Part shown: positions 1-9,501 of the stretch, piece after piece
Layout of the letters: the number at the start of each line of letters is the position of its first letter
Numbering within the stretch: the stretch's first letter is position 1
NCBI GenBank assembly: GCA_010672585.1
Contig: JAAHGF010000003.1
Span: 1-64,000 of the forward strand
Direction: 5' to 3'
Length of the DNA: 64,000 nucleotides
Origin: Okeania sp. SIO1I7
Lineage (GTDB): Bacteria > Cyanobacteriota > Cyanobacteriia > Cyanobacteriales > Microcoleaceae
Notes under the pieces: generated by a model
Told to the model about the DNA's origin: nothing
Seen by the model: the letters and a program-made list of their open reading frames with translations, nothing else
Database searches by the model: none
Program-made: the position numbers and the translations under genes

Positions 1-117
1 TCCGCAACGCTAACGCGAACGTCCGTGTCAGCTTGTGGACTGGATAACGCCGACGTTGCCAGGTAGAAGCAAGAATAGAACAGATAATCATAGATTTCTA
101 TAGATTATCGTAGGTTT

Positions 118-2283
118 CTAAGAACGGCTAGTGAGAGCATTATCCCATACCTTGCCCATCTTCTGATACTCACGCCGAATTCCTTGTAAAAGATGTTCCA
201 TCATTACCGCACTATCAGCTTCAGCAGCGAGGAAAGCAGCAGCTAAGGCAATATTTTTAATATTCCCACCACTCAACTTAAACTGCCGTGCCAAAAAATC
301 AAAATCTATATCTGGTGACAAGGGGATTTTCTCAGTCCAAATTCCTTCCCAAATCTGCCGACGACTTGCTTCATCTGGTGAGGGAAAGTGAACCGTAAAC
401 GCTAACCTACGCACGAATGCTTCATCCAAATTTTGACGCAGATTTGTCGTCAGAATTGATATACCTTCATATTCTTCCATTTTCTGCAATAGATAGCCAA
501 TTTCAATATTGGCGTAGCGGTCATGGGAATCTCTAACTTCAGAACGCTTGCCAAACAAAGCATCTGCTTCGTCAAACAGCAGGATGGCGTTAGCTGTTTC
601 CGCAGCTAGAAAAATGCGGTTCAGATTTTTCTCTGTCTCGCCAATGTATTTACTGACAACCTGGGATAAATCAATCTTGTATAGCTCAAGCTGTAGTTCA
701 TTGGCGATAACTTCCGCAGCCATTGTTTTGCCTGTACCCGGTGGACCAGAAAATAGTACATTTAAACCTTTACCAATGGATAGCTTGCGGTGAAAACCCC
801 ACTTATCATAAACGATATGACGATATTTGGCTTGATTGCAAATTTCTTTGAGTTGAGCAACTGCATCCGTTGGTAAAATAATGTCTTGCCAATTATACTT
901 AGAGCTAACTTTGCGCGCCAACTCAGTTAAATTATTACCAGATTGCTCGCGAGCTGCCACTAATAGATCGTTTAGGGTAGGCTTAATTGTACTGTTTAAT
1001 GGTAACTCCTCAAATTCTGAAGCAGCAACCCACAAAGCTTGATTACAGGCATTTGTAACTGCACCAGCTATTTGATCAGAACTCAAACGAAAACGATTAG
1101 CAAGGGTATCCAGTTGGCGATCGCTAAGTACAATTCCTTGAGATTCCAAATTTGCTTGCCAGTGGATACGACGTTGGGAAAAATCAGGTGTAGGAAAAGG
1201 TACAGTAATCATACCTTTAGTATCGAAAGTTGCTACCCACGACTGTACTCCCGATAAGATTACAACATCTTTCACCTCAGCTAGTCTGTCGAGTAAGTTT
1301 TTATATAACAGATGCTGCTCTTTGGTCTGTAGCGCATCTAAATTTTCCAGATAGACGATAGCATTGTGAAAACAAGCTTCACGAAACAATAATTTGAGCA
1401 GTTGGTCAAAGTCTTCCTTAATTGCTAAAGCTTGAGCTAAGTCGGCAATCAATAACTGTCTGTTAAGTTGAGCTGCCAGAGCGATCGCTCCACGGCGTTT
1501 CTCTGTAGGGTGCGAACCATAGAAATAGATAAGTAAAGGTTGGTGTGTATTTTGAGCTTGGGTGATTAGTTTAGGAAGTATCCGCTTGATTTCATCCCTA
1601 ATCGGTAATTTGTCCTCAACAGCAGGATGAGTTAATAATTGACACCATAATCCTAAACGTGGTTCAAGTCCCTTTTGGTTTAAGAGAAAATGGATAACTT
1701 GGTCGTCCAGTTTCAGATAATAGGATAATATTGGTGGCTTAACCTGATGAGGGTCAGGAATTAAGTGAAGTAAGCCATGTTTGATTAAGGGTGCATCAGG
1801 AGCAAAATGGACTCGTTGCAGCAGTTTTGCTTCAGGAGAGGAACAGAGTAAATTTAGGGCTAAATCAACACTAGGTCGCTTGCGAGTAACATCATCTTGA
1901 AGATAAGCATACAGACGCTCGTAACGCAAATCAATTTCTGGAGCTAGGGCAATGAGCATCAAGTCCAAATCAAATTCAGACAAATCGAAAGTTTGTTTCA
2001 GCCAGTTTAATGGTATACTGTTAATTTGAGCAGATTCAGTATCTACTGCAAACAAAGGTATTCCTGGTTGACGATCTAGGAGTCGGTTGACCTCATCGGG
2101 ATCGATACGAAGACCTCGATAAGGGTCATTAGCCGCTTCTGAACCGTAGAAAACTTCTGCTTTTGTTACTGCTTGCTCTAGTAATTTATCTAGTCTTTGT
2201 AATGCTGAGAGCAGATCGTTGAACATTTGTGGTATTTTATTGATGCTAGCATAGGTTGGTGAGTGCAACCGAAAATTTGACAA
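118..2283 (-). CDS. AAA+ ATPase of contractile injection system (Afp15-like)
   Basis: This 721-residue protein is a two-part AAA+ ATPase of the kind that closes eCIS operons (Afp15/Pvc15), thought to help assemble or remodel the particle. The C-terminal AAA module is intact: Walker A GPPGTGKT at residues 513-520, Walker B LLFDEAD at 568-574, followed by a paired-arginine region. An earlier module (about 245-400) looks like a degenerate AAA fold, with YGSHPTEKRRGA where a P-loop would be and AIVYLENLD in the Walker B position. It lies about 40 bp downstream of the AT-rich 187-residue gene and is the last gene of the minus-strand locus. Confidence in the family is high; the exact assembly role is inferred from family knowledge. 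Confidence 0.9.
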   Translation of the reverse strand: MSNFRLHSPTYASINKIPQMFNDLLSALQRLDKLLEQAVTKAEVFYGSEAANDPYRGLRIDPDEVNRLLDRQPGIPLFAVDTESAQINSIPLNWLKQTFDLSEFDLDLMLIALAPEIDLRYERLYAYLQDDVTRKRPSVDLALNLLCSSPEAKLLQRVHFAPDAPLIKHGLLHLIPDPHQVKPPILSYYLKLDDQVIHFLLNQKGLEPRLGLWCQLLTHPAVEDKLPIRDEIKRILPKLITQAQNTHQPLLIYFYGSHPTEKRRGAIALAAQLNRQLLIADLAQALAIKEDFDQLLKLLFREACFHNAIVYLENLDALQTKEQHLLYKNLLDRLAEVKDVVILSGVQSWVATFDTKGMITVPFPTPDFSQRRIHWQANLESQGIVLSDRQLDTLANRFRLSSDQIAGAVTNACNQALWVAASEFEELPLNSTIKPTLNDLLVAAREQSGNNLTELARKVSSKYNWQDIILPTDAVAQLKEICNQAKYRHIVYDKWGFHRKLSIGKGLNVLFSGPPGTGKTMAAEVIANELQLELYKIDLSQVVSKYIGETEKNLNRIFLAAETANAILLFDEADALFGKRSEVRDSHDRYANIEIGYLLQKMEEYEGISILTTNLRQNLDEAFVRRLAFTVHFPSPDEASRRQIWEGIWTEKIPLSPDIDFDFLARQFKLSGGNIKNIALAAAFLAAEADSAVMMEHLLQGIRREYQKMGKVWDNALTSRS

Positions 2284-2323
2284 TATTATTTTCCTACTTT
2301 TAAGATTTTATTTAGCGACAAGT

Positions 2324-2887
2324 CTAATTAAAAAAACCTGAAATAAGCGAAAATTTTTCTTCTTCTGACAAACGATCTTCAATGTACAAAAAATGTTCTG
2401 AATTCTGTAAATATGATATTTTGATTTGGTTGTCTTTTTCTACTCTAAATCCCATTCTATGTAGTCTTTCTTTAAAGGTTTTATTTTCATGTTCACTTGT
2501 CAGTTGACTTACTGCTCTATTGTAAAATTGTTCTTGATTTTCATGAATAAAAATAGCATAGAAAATAGCATTATTTTTTATATGTAGCTCTTGAAAAGTG
2601 TTCATTTGATTTTCATTTTCAGGAAAATTAACAAACAGCAGATTTTTTTTGTCTTGAGGATATCTGACCATTTTTGCATCTAGCAACTGAAAAATAAGTC
2701 TATCATCTAACAAAATTCCATCTTCCTGATAACGCTTGGTTTGAATACCTAAAGGGGTATTGAGATTAAATTCTTCAGTTATTAATTCTCCGGTAACAAA
2801 AGAGTTTAATTTAAATTGTTCTTGCACCTTTGAAATTAAGTCGCTATTTCCAAGAATGTTGGAAGAATGTATCACTAGGTTTTGCAT
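2324..2887 (-). CDS. Uncharacterised 187-aa protein next to eCIS cargo
   Basis: I do not recognise this protein. It has no signal peptide or membrane segment by eye and is a mixed alpha/beta-looking soluble protein rich in Asn, Glu, Phe and Ile. It begins 19 bp downstream of the stop of the DUF4157 giant, so the two are probably co-transcribed. Its DNA is visibly more AT-rich than the eCIS structural genes and matches the AT-rich 3' third of the giant gene, suggesting the two arrived as a unit. It could be an immunity protein, chaperone or second effector for the cargo; nothing in the sequence decides between these. Confidence 0.75.
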   Translation of the reverse strand: MQNLVIHSSNILGNSDLISKVQEQFKLNSFVTGELITEEFNLNTPLGIQTKRYQEDGILLDDRLIFQLLDAKMVRYPQDKKNLLFVNFPENENQMNTFQELHIKNNAIFYAIFIHENQEQFYNRAVSQLTSEHENKTFKERLHRMGFRVEKDNQIKISYLQNSEHFLYIEDRLSEEEKFSLISGFFN

Positions 2888-2905
2888 TGTTACTCAGTAA
2901 GTGTA

Positions 2906-5900
2906 CTATAGATTGGTATATATAGTTAAAGCTATGCCGCTCGCGCTAAAATATGATTCTTCAGCTGCAATTTCATCCATTGAAATATTTTTTGAAGGCT
3001 CATCTTCTCCTAGGTTTAAGAAGGCAATTAATTGAGCTAACTTTTTCTTTGCTTGGCCATTTTCTTTGTAAACTTCTTCAAAAAATATCTTTAATCTATC
3101 TTCAGGTGAATTATTATTATCACCATATTTATAAAGTTCTACATAGTTTTTCAGTAGTTTTGCTTTGTGCAGTTCTGATGCCTCATTGTAACTTTTGCCT
3201 AAACCTACCCAAGTTAGCATTTGTGCATGGAAGGCAAATATTTCAGATTTCACTTCATCAAAAACTGTTCTATTTCTAGTATTTATTCTCACCGCATGAT
3301 CAAATTCATGAACTACTGCATCAAGGTACTGATCTTCAACTCTATTGATGCTTTGAATTATTTCAATTTTGAGGTAAACGGCATGGTCTTTATATGAATA
3401 TTTATTATTACCAGGAAGGACAGATAATTTATTATTGTCTGATATAGCAAGCATGTTCTTTTTAACTTGATGAATTCTTACGTGTAATGTTTTTGGAATT
3501 TTTTGCCCCTTTAAAGAGGATAGCTTATTGTGTTCTAGCTGATTATTGATACTGTCTGGCCAATCCATCAACGTTTCTTTTTCCCCTGGGCTATCATCTC
3601 CAATAAAGTGTTCCTCTATCAGATTATTAGGCTTGATGATTATTTCGTATCTTATTTTATTTGTGTCGTTTTTAGGTTGGTAAAACTGTATGGTAAGATT
3701 AATGCCCTGTTTTAGTTGAGGCTGATACTTGTCTTCTAGGTCAAGAGCTTCTTTTGTCTTAATTTTATAAAGCTCATCAAGGGTTTTTGTGTTCTTACCT
3801 GTCGGTTTATTAAGTTGATTCTCTATAGCATCTGCTATCTTATCATGCTTGGTCTTATCCTTAGAAGTAATCTTGCCAGGTTTTACTTTCTTATTATCTT
3901 CCTTAATCTTTTTAGCATCTCCCTTACTAGACTTTTTCTTACCCTTCTTACCTTTAAACAACCCCTTCGCCTTCAACAAAACCTTATCGATCGCCTTATC
4001 AACCCGCTGACGAATCTTACCAATAATCCCCTCAACCTTCTTCGCTAACCCACTAATACCAGCAACTGAAGCCAAGAACCCGATCGCCACTGGTAAAGCT
4101 CTCGACAAAGCATTTTCAACCAACTTCGCAGCACCACCAACCGCACCAGAAGCGATCGCCGCCACAGCATCCACAACAGCATTAACCAATTCCAACACCT
4201 GACTACCGCGATTGACAAAGAACATGATAATATCATAAATTGCCATTGCAGCTTTAACAAATGCTGACGCTGGATTTAATAAACTCAGAATCCATTTCAC
4301 CCCGGCAGTTATCACCTGGGTAATCACCATGTTCTTGATTTCCCCAATGACTGTTTCTTTCAGGTCGTTGAACTGTTCTTTGACGTATTCCCACAATCCC
4401 ATTACACCGCGATCGCGCAATACCTGAAATATTTCAACTCCTTTTTCCATCCCAGCTACTACTGGTTCCCCAAATAGCTTGACTGCTTTACCACGAATAT
4501 AACTAAATGTCAACCCTAGCACTTGGGTTACTAAGCTGAATATTCCCGGTAAGCTGAAGATGTCGTCGGGTAGTTCAATACCCATTGGTCCCAGAGTTCC
4601 AGTTAACCAGCCAATTAAACCAGCTTGCAGATGTTGTCCAATATTACCAACAAAATTCTCAAAACCTTGTTTAATACCCTTAACTAAATTTCCTAAGAAA
4701 CCAATGGGGTCTTTAATAATATTGCTGACAGTATCAGCTACCTTAGCTAATACGTTCATCAGCATATTTTTGAGCTTGTTAATAGTTTCGATCACCCCTG
4801 TTAAGGCATCAAATGCTTTAGCAAACCAAGGTTGATTAGATGCTTTCATTTCCTTAATACGGGCATCCATTTCTTCGAGGTTTTTAGTGTATGCCTGTGA
4901 TAGGGTATCTATTAGCTGATTATTTTTATCATCTACACTTTGCTCTAACCGATCGAACTGACCTTCGATGTTATTAGCAGCATCTTGTCCAACCTGCTGT
5001 AAAGAACCAGGTAACCCGTCTACATATTCTTGAATTTCCTTCCTGCCTTCCGCAATTTTCTCCTTGGCTTGGTTAAGCTGATCGGTCACATAATTAGCAA
5101 TATCAGTAAGGGTTATATCCATCTCATTGAGATATTTTTTCCGCCCTTTATCAAAGAAGGCAGTAACTTCTGGGGGAACTCCCAACAACTGGTCCTTAAG
5201 CCACCTACCTGCACCCACAATACCGTCGTAGCGACTTTTGTAGTCCTCCATATAGGGAGCAACGTAATTTTCATAAGCTTTCTTAGCCCGAGCTGTTCCA
5301 GCATTAAAACGGCTCATCACCCCACCTTCAATACCCTTCAGGATATTTTCAACTGAAGTTTTAGTGCCTTGGTACATATTTTGAATATCCCCAGCAACCT
5401 TGGCTCTTGCTTGCTCATCCTTACCCTTGGCTCCCACTTGTTGATTTGTCACCTGAGATAATAATTGAGCGCGCGATCCATTCATTCCTTGCAGTTTTTG
5501 TTCTGCTGTAGCTGTGGCTTTTCCTTGGGCTTGGGTTAACTGATTTTGCTCAAACTGGCGATACTCTTGGGGTGCTTGCTTCGCTTTCTTGCTAGCTTCC
5601 TGTTTGGCACCTAAAGCATTCTGGAATAGAGGTTCATTGGATTTTGCCAACTGTTCTTCGGTAACATTAGCCTCAGCCATCTGTTGCTCCAGTTTTTGAC
5701 TACTTTCCTGTAGCGGTGCTTCTACTTCACCTTGTCCCTTAGCTTTCGGAACAGCTTTTTCAGCCCCAATATTTTGGGTTGCTGCTCCCGCTTCATTGGG
5801 AGGTAGGGGAGTGACTGATTTCGGTTCTATACCGCTGGTATCGGGTGCTTGTTTTGTTTTCTCTTCTAAGGGTGCTTGAGATGCAGTTTGCTCTTGCTTA

Positions 5901-7435
5901 ACCTGAGCTTGCATCTGACTCTTGACAGCACCGAGTTTGTTATTATTTTTAAAGTTATCCGCTTGTTTAAGGTTTTTCGGAGCTGCTTCCTTGATACGCT
6001 CCATTAGTTTAGCTTTAAAAGCAGCAGCATTAAAAGCAGGAGCGGGAGCCTTTGCCATCTCACCCACTTGGTTTCCTTGTGCTTTACTTTCTACTTCCGA
6101 AGCAGGACTTTCGGCTGCATCTTGGGCTTCTTTTGCCTTCGTATCAGCGGGAGCGTGTTGTTTCTCCTTATTTGCAACTCCCTTAGCTTTACTAACTACC
6201 GCTTGAAAATCTGGATCTGAATCTGGGGTAATAGGAGCAGTTTCTTGAGTTGTTGTTTCTGAAACTGTTGCAGTGCTTTCTTGATTACCAGACTCAGGAG
6301 ATTTGGTTTCCTGGTTCAGGGATGTTTCAGCCTTAGCATCAGCAGTTTTTGGAGGTACTTCACCACCTTTTTCTTGAGGAGATGTTGAATTTTCTGCAGT
6401 TACAGTAGCATTGAGTTCAGGTGCTACACTATCCTGATTCTGAGGAGAAGTTTGATTTTTTTCTTCTCTTGCTACTGGAGTTTGGCTATTTGCTGCTTGC
6501 TGACTCTTTTCTAGATTGTCTAAAGAATCAGGAGATGCTTTCTTTACCTGTTGCTGAACTGTAGCTTCTTTCCTTTGTACAGGGAAAACAGCCTTGGCTT
6601 GGATTTTATTTTCCTGCTTCGCTTTTTTATTGATGAGCTTTGCCTGAACCCCACCCGTCTGCTGAATGGTATGGGTTAACTCATGGGCTAACAACTTCTT
6701 CCCACTACTCGACTCCGGATTAAACTTCCCAGAATTAAAGTAGACATCATTCCCGTGAGTAAACGCCTGTGCGCCCAACTCCTTATTCATCTGTACGGCA
6801 CTAGAATCGGTATGTACCCGCACGCGACTAAAATCAGCTCCAAACCTTGGTTCCATAAAAGCACGGGTAGACTTAGGCAAAGGTTGACCAGTACCCCGCC
6901 GAGACTGGATTTTGCTTTCTAAATGGGGGGATACTGCTGGAGTTTGACCAGGAACTGCTTTAGCTTGAACTTTCTCGTCCTCCTCCTCAGACTGTCGTTG
7001 AAGCATTTGAACTTTCTCGTCCTCCTCCTCAGCCTGTCGTTGGAGCATTTGAACTTTCTCGTCTTCCTCCTCAGACTGTCGTTGGAGCATTTGAACTTTC
7101 TCGTCTTCCTCCTCAGACTGTTGTTGAACTAAAGGAGTAATTGGCTTGGCTTGAACCTCCTCCTCTTCCGTTTGACGTTGAACTTGTGGTGCTGGGGTAC
7201 GCATTACAGTAGCAGCAACTTGGTCAGCTTCTTGTTCATAAATGTCCCCAGGGGGACCAACCGTCATTTTTGTTTGAATCAGACGATTAACTGCCTGATT
7301 GCCTAGTTGTTGTTGGAGTTGCAGGATAGGGTGAACCGGGCTATAAATTGACAACGGTGGTTGAGTAACCGTTGAAACTCTTCCCTGATGGCTTGCTTCA
7401 GTTGTTTTACTTTTGGTTGTTCGTTGATTACCCAT
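2906..7435 (-). CDS. DUF4157 eCIS cargo/toxin with C-terminal HExxH domain
   Basis: A giant eCIS-associated protein (1509 residues from the ATG at 7435, chosen because an AGAGGTGA box lies just upstream; a GTG three codons earlier overlaps that box). The N-terminus has a polar segment with a 14-residue acidic repeat (SEEEDEKVQMLQRQ, three full copies and one partial, residues 107-158). Next is the DUF4157 (eCIS core) domain with HELTH at 251-255. A long Ala/Gln/Lys-rich region (about 270-700) and helical region (700-1000) lead to a hydrophobic segment (about 1045-1140), typical of carrier parts of eCIS effectors. A Lys/Gly/Ser-rich linker (about 1145-1190) joins an AT-rich C-terminal domain with a second zinc-protease-like motif, HEFDH at 1376-1380, with acidic residues (DEVKSE) 15-20 residues on. 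I infer a metalloprotease cargo carried by a conserved delivery scaffold. It overlaps the upstream small gene by 8 bp. Confidence 0.88.
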   Translation of the reverse strand: MGNQRTTKSKTTEASHQGRVSTVTQPPLSIYSPVHPILQLQQQLGNQAVNRLIQTKMTVGPPGDIYEQEADQVAATVMRTPAPQVQRQTEEEEVQAKPITPLVQQQSEEEDEKVQMLQRQSEEEDEKVQMLQRQAEEEDEKVQMLQRQSEEEDEKVQAKAVPGQTPAVSPHLESKIQSRRGTGQPLPKSTRAFMEPRFGADFSRVRVHTDSSAVQMNKELGAQAFTHGNDVYFNSGKFNPESSSGKKLLAHELTHTIQQTGGVQAKLINKKAKQENKIQAKAVFPVQRKEATVQQQVKKASPDSLDNLEKSQQAANSQTPVAREEKNQTSPQNQDSVAPELNATVTAENSTSPQEKGGEVPPKTADAKAETSLNQETKSPESGNQESTATVSETTTQETAPITPDSDPDFQAVVSKAKGVANKEKQHAPADTKAKEAQDAAESPASEVESKAQGNQVGEMAKAPAPAFNAAAFKAKLMERIKEAAPKNLKQADNFKNNNKLGAVKSQMQAQVKQEQTASQAPLEEKTKQAPDTSGIEPKSVTPLPPNEAGAATQNIGAEKAVPKAKGQGEVEAPLQESSQKLEQQMAEANVTEEQLAKSNEPLFQNALGAKQEASKKAKQAPQEYRQFEQNQLTQAQGKATATAEQKLQGMNGSRAQLLSQVTNQQVGAKGKDEQARAKVAGDIQNMYQGTKTSVENILKGIEGGVMSRFNAGTARAKKAYENYVAPYMEDYKSRYDGIVGAGRWLKDQLLGVPPEVTAFFDKGRKKYLNEMDITLTDIANYVTDQLNQAKEKIAEGRKEIQEYVDGLPGSLQQVGQDAANNIEGQFDRLEQSVDDKNNQLIDTLSQAYTKNLEEMDARIKEMKASNQPWFAKAFDALTGVIETINKLKNMLMNVLAKVADTVSNIIKDPIGFLGNLVKGIKQGFENFVGNIGQHLQAGLIGWLTGTLGPMGIELPDDIFSLPGIFSLVTQVLGLTFSYIRGKAVKLFGEPVVAGMEKGVEIFQVLRDRGVMGLWEYVKEQFNDLKETVIGEIKNMVITQVITAGVKWILSLLNPASAFVKAAMAIYDIIMFFVNRGSQVLELVNAVVDAVAAIASGAVGGAAKLVENALSRALPVAIGFLASVAGISGLAKKVEGIIGKIRQRVDKAIDKVLLKAKGLFKGKKGKKKSSKGDAKKIKEDNKKVKPGKITSKDKTKHDKIADAIENQLNKPTGKNTKTLDELYKIKTKEALDLEDKYQPQLKQGINLTIQFYQPKNDTNKIRYEIIIKPNNLIEEHFIGDDSPGEKETLMDWPDSINNQLEHNKLSSLKGQKIPKTLHVRIHQVKKNMLAISDNNKLSVLPGNNKYSYKDHAVYLKIEIIQSINRVEDQYLDAVVHEFDHAVRINTRNRTVFDEVKSEIFAFHAQMLTWVGLGKSYNEASELHKAKLLKNYVELYKYGDNNNSPEDRLKIFFEEVYKENGQAKKKLAQLIAFLNLGEDEPSKNISMDEIAAEESYFSASGIALTIYTNL

Positions 7436-7673
7436 AAGGTTCACCTCTTTTAGTTAGGGGACTTGCGGCATCTTCCTCAAGATTTTGAGCGTCGTTTTCC
7501 TCTGGTGTTTGAGATTCAGCTAGCAATTCTTCTAATATTTGAATTGCACCACTTATCCGAAATAAAGTCTCTCTGATATTTGTCTGTTTGGCTTCCAAAT
7601 CAGACAGGGTTTTTTTTCCAGATTCAAATTCAGCTTTTAGACTAGCAATGCGTTTTTCTATTTTATCCTTCAT
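7428..7673 (-). CDS. Small coiled-coil protein before the DUF4157 gene
   Basis: An 81-residue, highly charged protein whose first 60 residues have heptad-like spacing of Ile/Leu (coiled coil likely), followed by an acidic Glu/Asp/Asn tail. Its last 8 bases overlap the start of the DUF4157 gene (ATGGGTAA arrangement), so translation is probably coupled. A small helical protein coupled to a giant cargo could be a loading chaperone or adaptor, but I do not recognise its family. It lies about 10 bp downstream of the fibre-like gene. Confidence 0.7.
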   Translation of the reverse strand: MKDKIEKRIASLKAEFESGKKTLSDLEAKQTNIRETLFRISGAIQILEELLAESQTPEENDAQNLEEDAASPLTKRGEPYG

Positions 7674-7682
7674 AAATCAATA

Positions 7683-9479
7683 TCAATTATTAGGTCGTGG
7701 TGTGATAGGTTGTGGTGTGATAGGTAGTGGTGTGATAGGTACGAAAACAGATAAACCTACTCTAAAAGTAATTCCATCTAAAGAAATCCAAGTGCTACTT
7801 CCACTAATTCTTTGTACTGTTCCATTAGACAAAATATCAATCCTACCCATAGTATTATTATAAGCTGCAACACTATGAAGTTCTCGAGCAGCAGGTCTGT
7901 ATCCTACTGGCAATGTAAAAATTGTGTCGGCTGTGCCATTTTTGACTAGACCCTTAAGGTGAACTATACCCAGGCTATCTTTAAAGTAGCCAGCATTGTT
8001 GTACCCAAAGCCATAATTAACCCAGGCATTTTGGAATGTTGGAGTTTGCCAGCTTTCTTGCTGTAAAGTAGTTTCACCTCCGGTAACAACTAATTTAGCA
8101 CTTGGGTTCTTTGTACCGATACCAACATTGCCAGTTCCTTTTATGACAAGTGCAGTTCGTTCGACTCCATCATTACCTGTATTAACAAAAGCAATACCTC
8201 CATCAGGGTTATTGGCATTACCATCAGTTTTCTCAATCACTAAACCATCTAGATTAGTCCCAAAGAAATTGCTATCGTACCTGAGTCGGAAACCATCACC
8301 TGTCGGCGTACCAGATTCATTGGTACTATGGAAGATCAAAGTTCCAGTCGTTGCTAATTTTAAAGCACCTGCTACATCTAATATGGCGGTAGGATTTAAT
8401 GTACCGATACCAACATTGCCATTCTGAACAGTTAGCACTTCAGTTGTATTGCTACCAAGCATTAGTCGGTTGGTTCCACCTTGAGCGCGAATACGAACAT
8501 CGCCAGCACCATCTCCATCTATTGCAACACCAATCTTAAGTCGATGAGTGGCACCACCAATTTTCAAATCGCCTTCTGTAGTTGTTAAATCCCAGTTTCC
8601 TCCACTTACAGTCAGCGGACCTGTAACGTTTAAAGCATCATCTATTTGTAGTATTCCAGAGGAGTGGGTGGAGCGCAACACCCCATTAATGCTAACTTCA
8701 TCGTTATCATCATTACCCAAGGAAACATTACCCTCAATATGTTCTGTATCACGAGCAATCACATCTCCGGTAACTTCGAGATTGCCTGAAACAGTTAAAT
8801 TTCCACCAATGCTAACATTGCTAGTAACATTCAGGGGAGAATTCACATTTCCAGTCACTGCAAAATCTCCAGAAACTGTCAGGTTGCCACCAATGTCAAC
8901 ATTACCACCAATATTCAAAGCGTCTTGAATACGCAAAGGTCCTGAGAATTCTGCTCCTGGTGGAATATGAACACTAGCTAACCTGCGGACGGAATTATCA
9001 ATTTCCTCCTCAACATTACCACTATCATCCAATTTAACCTCAGCTAGGAGAACCACTAAACCATCATCAGCAGGCTGTGTATTCCTTGCTTCCAGTTGAG
9101 GACGCTCAGTGGTACGAGTATATTTAATTTCACTCCCCAATGTATAGCGGTCTTCTTCATCCTCAAAGTCTTGAGCAGCAAGTGTAATATAAACTGTACT
9201 TCCTGCTGCAAACTCAGATAAATTTACCGTTTTTATATCAGCAGGTTGCTCTTCTAGAACAACAATTTCCTTACCTTCGCTATCAATAGCCATCCCATTA
9301 TTAACTGAGACTTGTTTATCTCCAGATTTATTAATTTCTAGTCCTGTTACCACACCCCAAGTATGCAGGGAGCGATTATGCAGATGGCGCATTCGGCGAT
9401 GGTAAGCTTGTTCGTCCCGAAAATCCTTTTCTACTAAAAATTGGGATGTAAAATAGTTCAAACGTTTAATTTCAGTCAT
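7683..9479 (-). CDS. eCIS fibre-like protein with beta-repeat shaft
   Basis: A 598-residue protein from the ATG at 9479, which follows a GGAG box; an upstream in-frame extension would run into the preceding gene. The N-terminal about 150 residues (starting MTEIKRLNYFTSQFL) look like a conserved particle-attachment domain. Residues about 180-260 carry repeats of the form NVSIGGNLTVSGNLEVTG, typical of trimeric beta-helical phage fibre shafts, and further VGIGTxNP repeats follow at about 370 and 470, as in fibres ending in an intramolecular chaperone or receptor domain. The tail ends in a short Pro/Ile/Thr repeat. Position between the gpI-like gene and the cargo fits an Afp13-like fibre. It may bind a surface receptor or, in a thylakoid-anchored machine, an internal partner. 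Confidence 0.75.
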   Translation of the reverse strand: MTEIKRLNYFTSQFLVEKDFRDEQAYHRRMRHLHNRSLHTWGVVTGLEINKSGDKQVSVNNGMAIDSEGKEIVVLEEQPADIKTVNLSEFAAGSTVYITLAAQDFEDEEDRYTLGSEIKYTRTTERPQLEARNTQPADDGLVVLLAEVKLDDSGNVEEEIDNSVRRLASVHIPPGAEFSGPLRIQDALNIGGNVDIGGNLTVSGDFAVTGNVNSPLNVTSNVSIGGNLTVSGNLEVTGDVIARDTEHIEGNVSLGNDDNDEVSINGVLRSTHSSGILQIDDALNVTGPLTVSGGNWDLTTTEGDLKIGGATHRLKIGVAIDGDGAGDVRIRAQGGTNRLMLGSNTTEVLTVQNGNVGIGTLNPTAILDVAGALKLATTGTLIFHSTNESGTPTGDGFRLRYDSNFFGTNLDGLVIEKTDGNANNPDGGIAFVNTGNDGVERTALVIKGTGNVGIGTKNPSAKLVVTGGETTLQQESWQTPTFQNAWVNYGFGYNNAGYFKDSLGIVHLKGLVKNGTADTIFTLPVGYRPAARELHSVAAYNNTMGRIDILSNGTVQRISGSSTWISLDGITFRVGLSVFVPITPLPITPQPITPRPNN

Positions 9480-9501
9480 AATTTTTATCTCCAATAAAAA
9501 A

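Noticed and set aside
548..793. Open frame of 81 codons on the plus strand opposite the AAA+ ATPase
   Set aside because: It is antisense to the conserved Walker A/B region of the ATPase and has no family resemblance; a shadow frame.
5922..6206. 94-codon plus-strand frame opposite the cargo gene
   Set aside because: Its composition mirrors the Ala/Lys-rich coding of the DUF4157 protein on the other strand; no start signal or motif.
8128..8928. Two plus-strand frames opposite the fibre-like gene
   Set aside because: Pro/Ser/Thr-rich translations arise from the complement of beta-repeat coding; no independent support.
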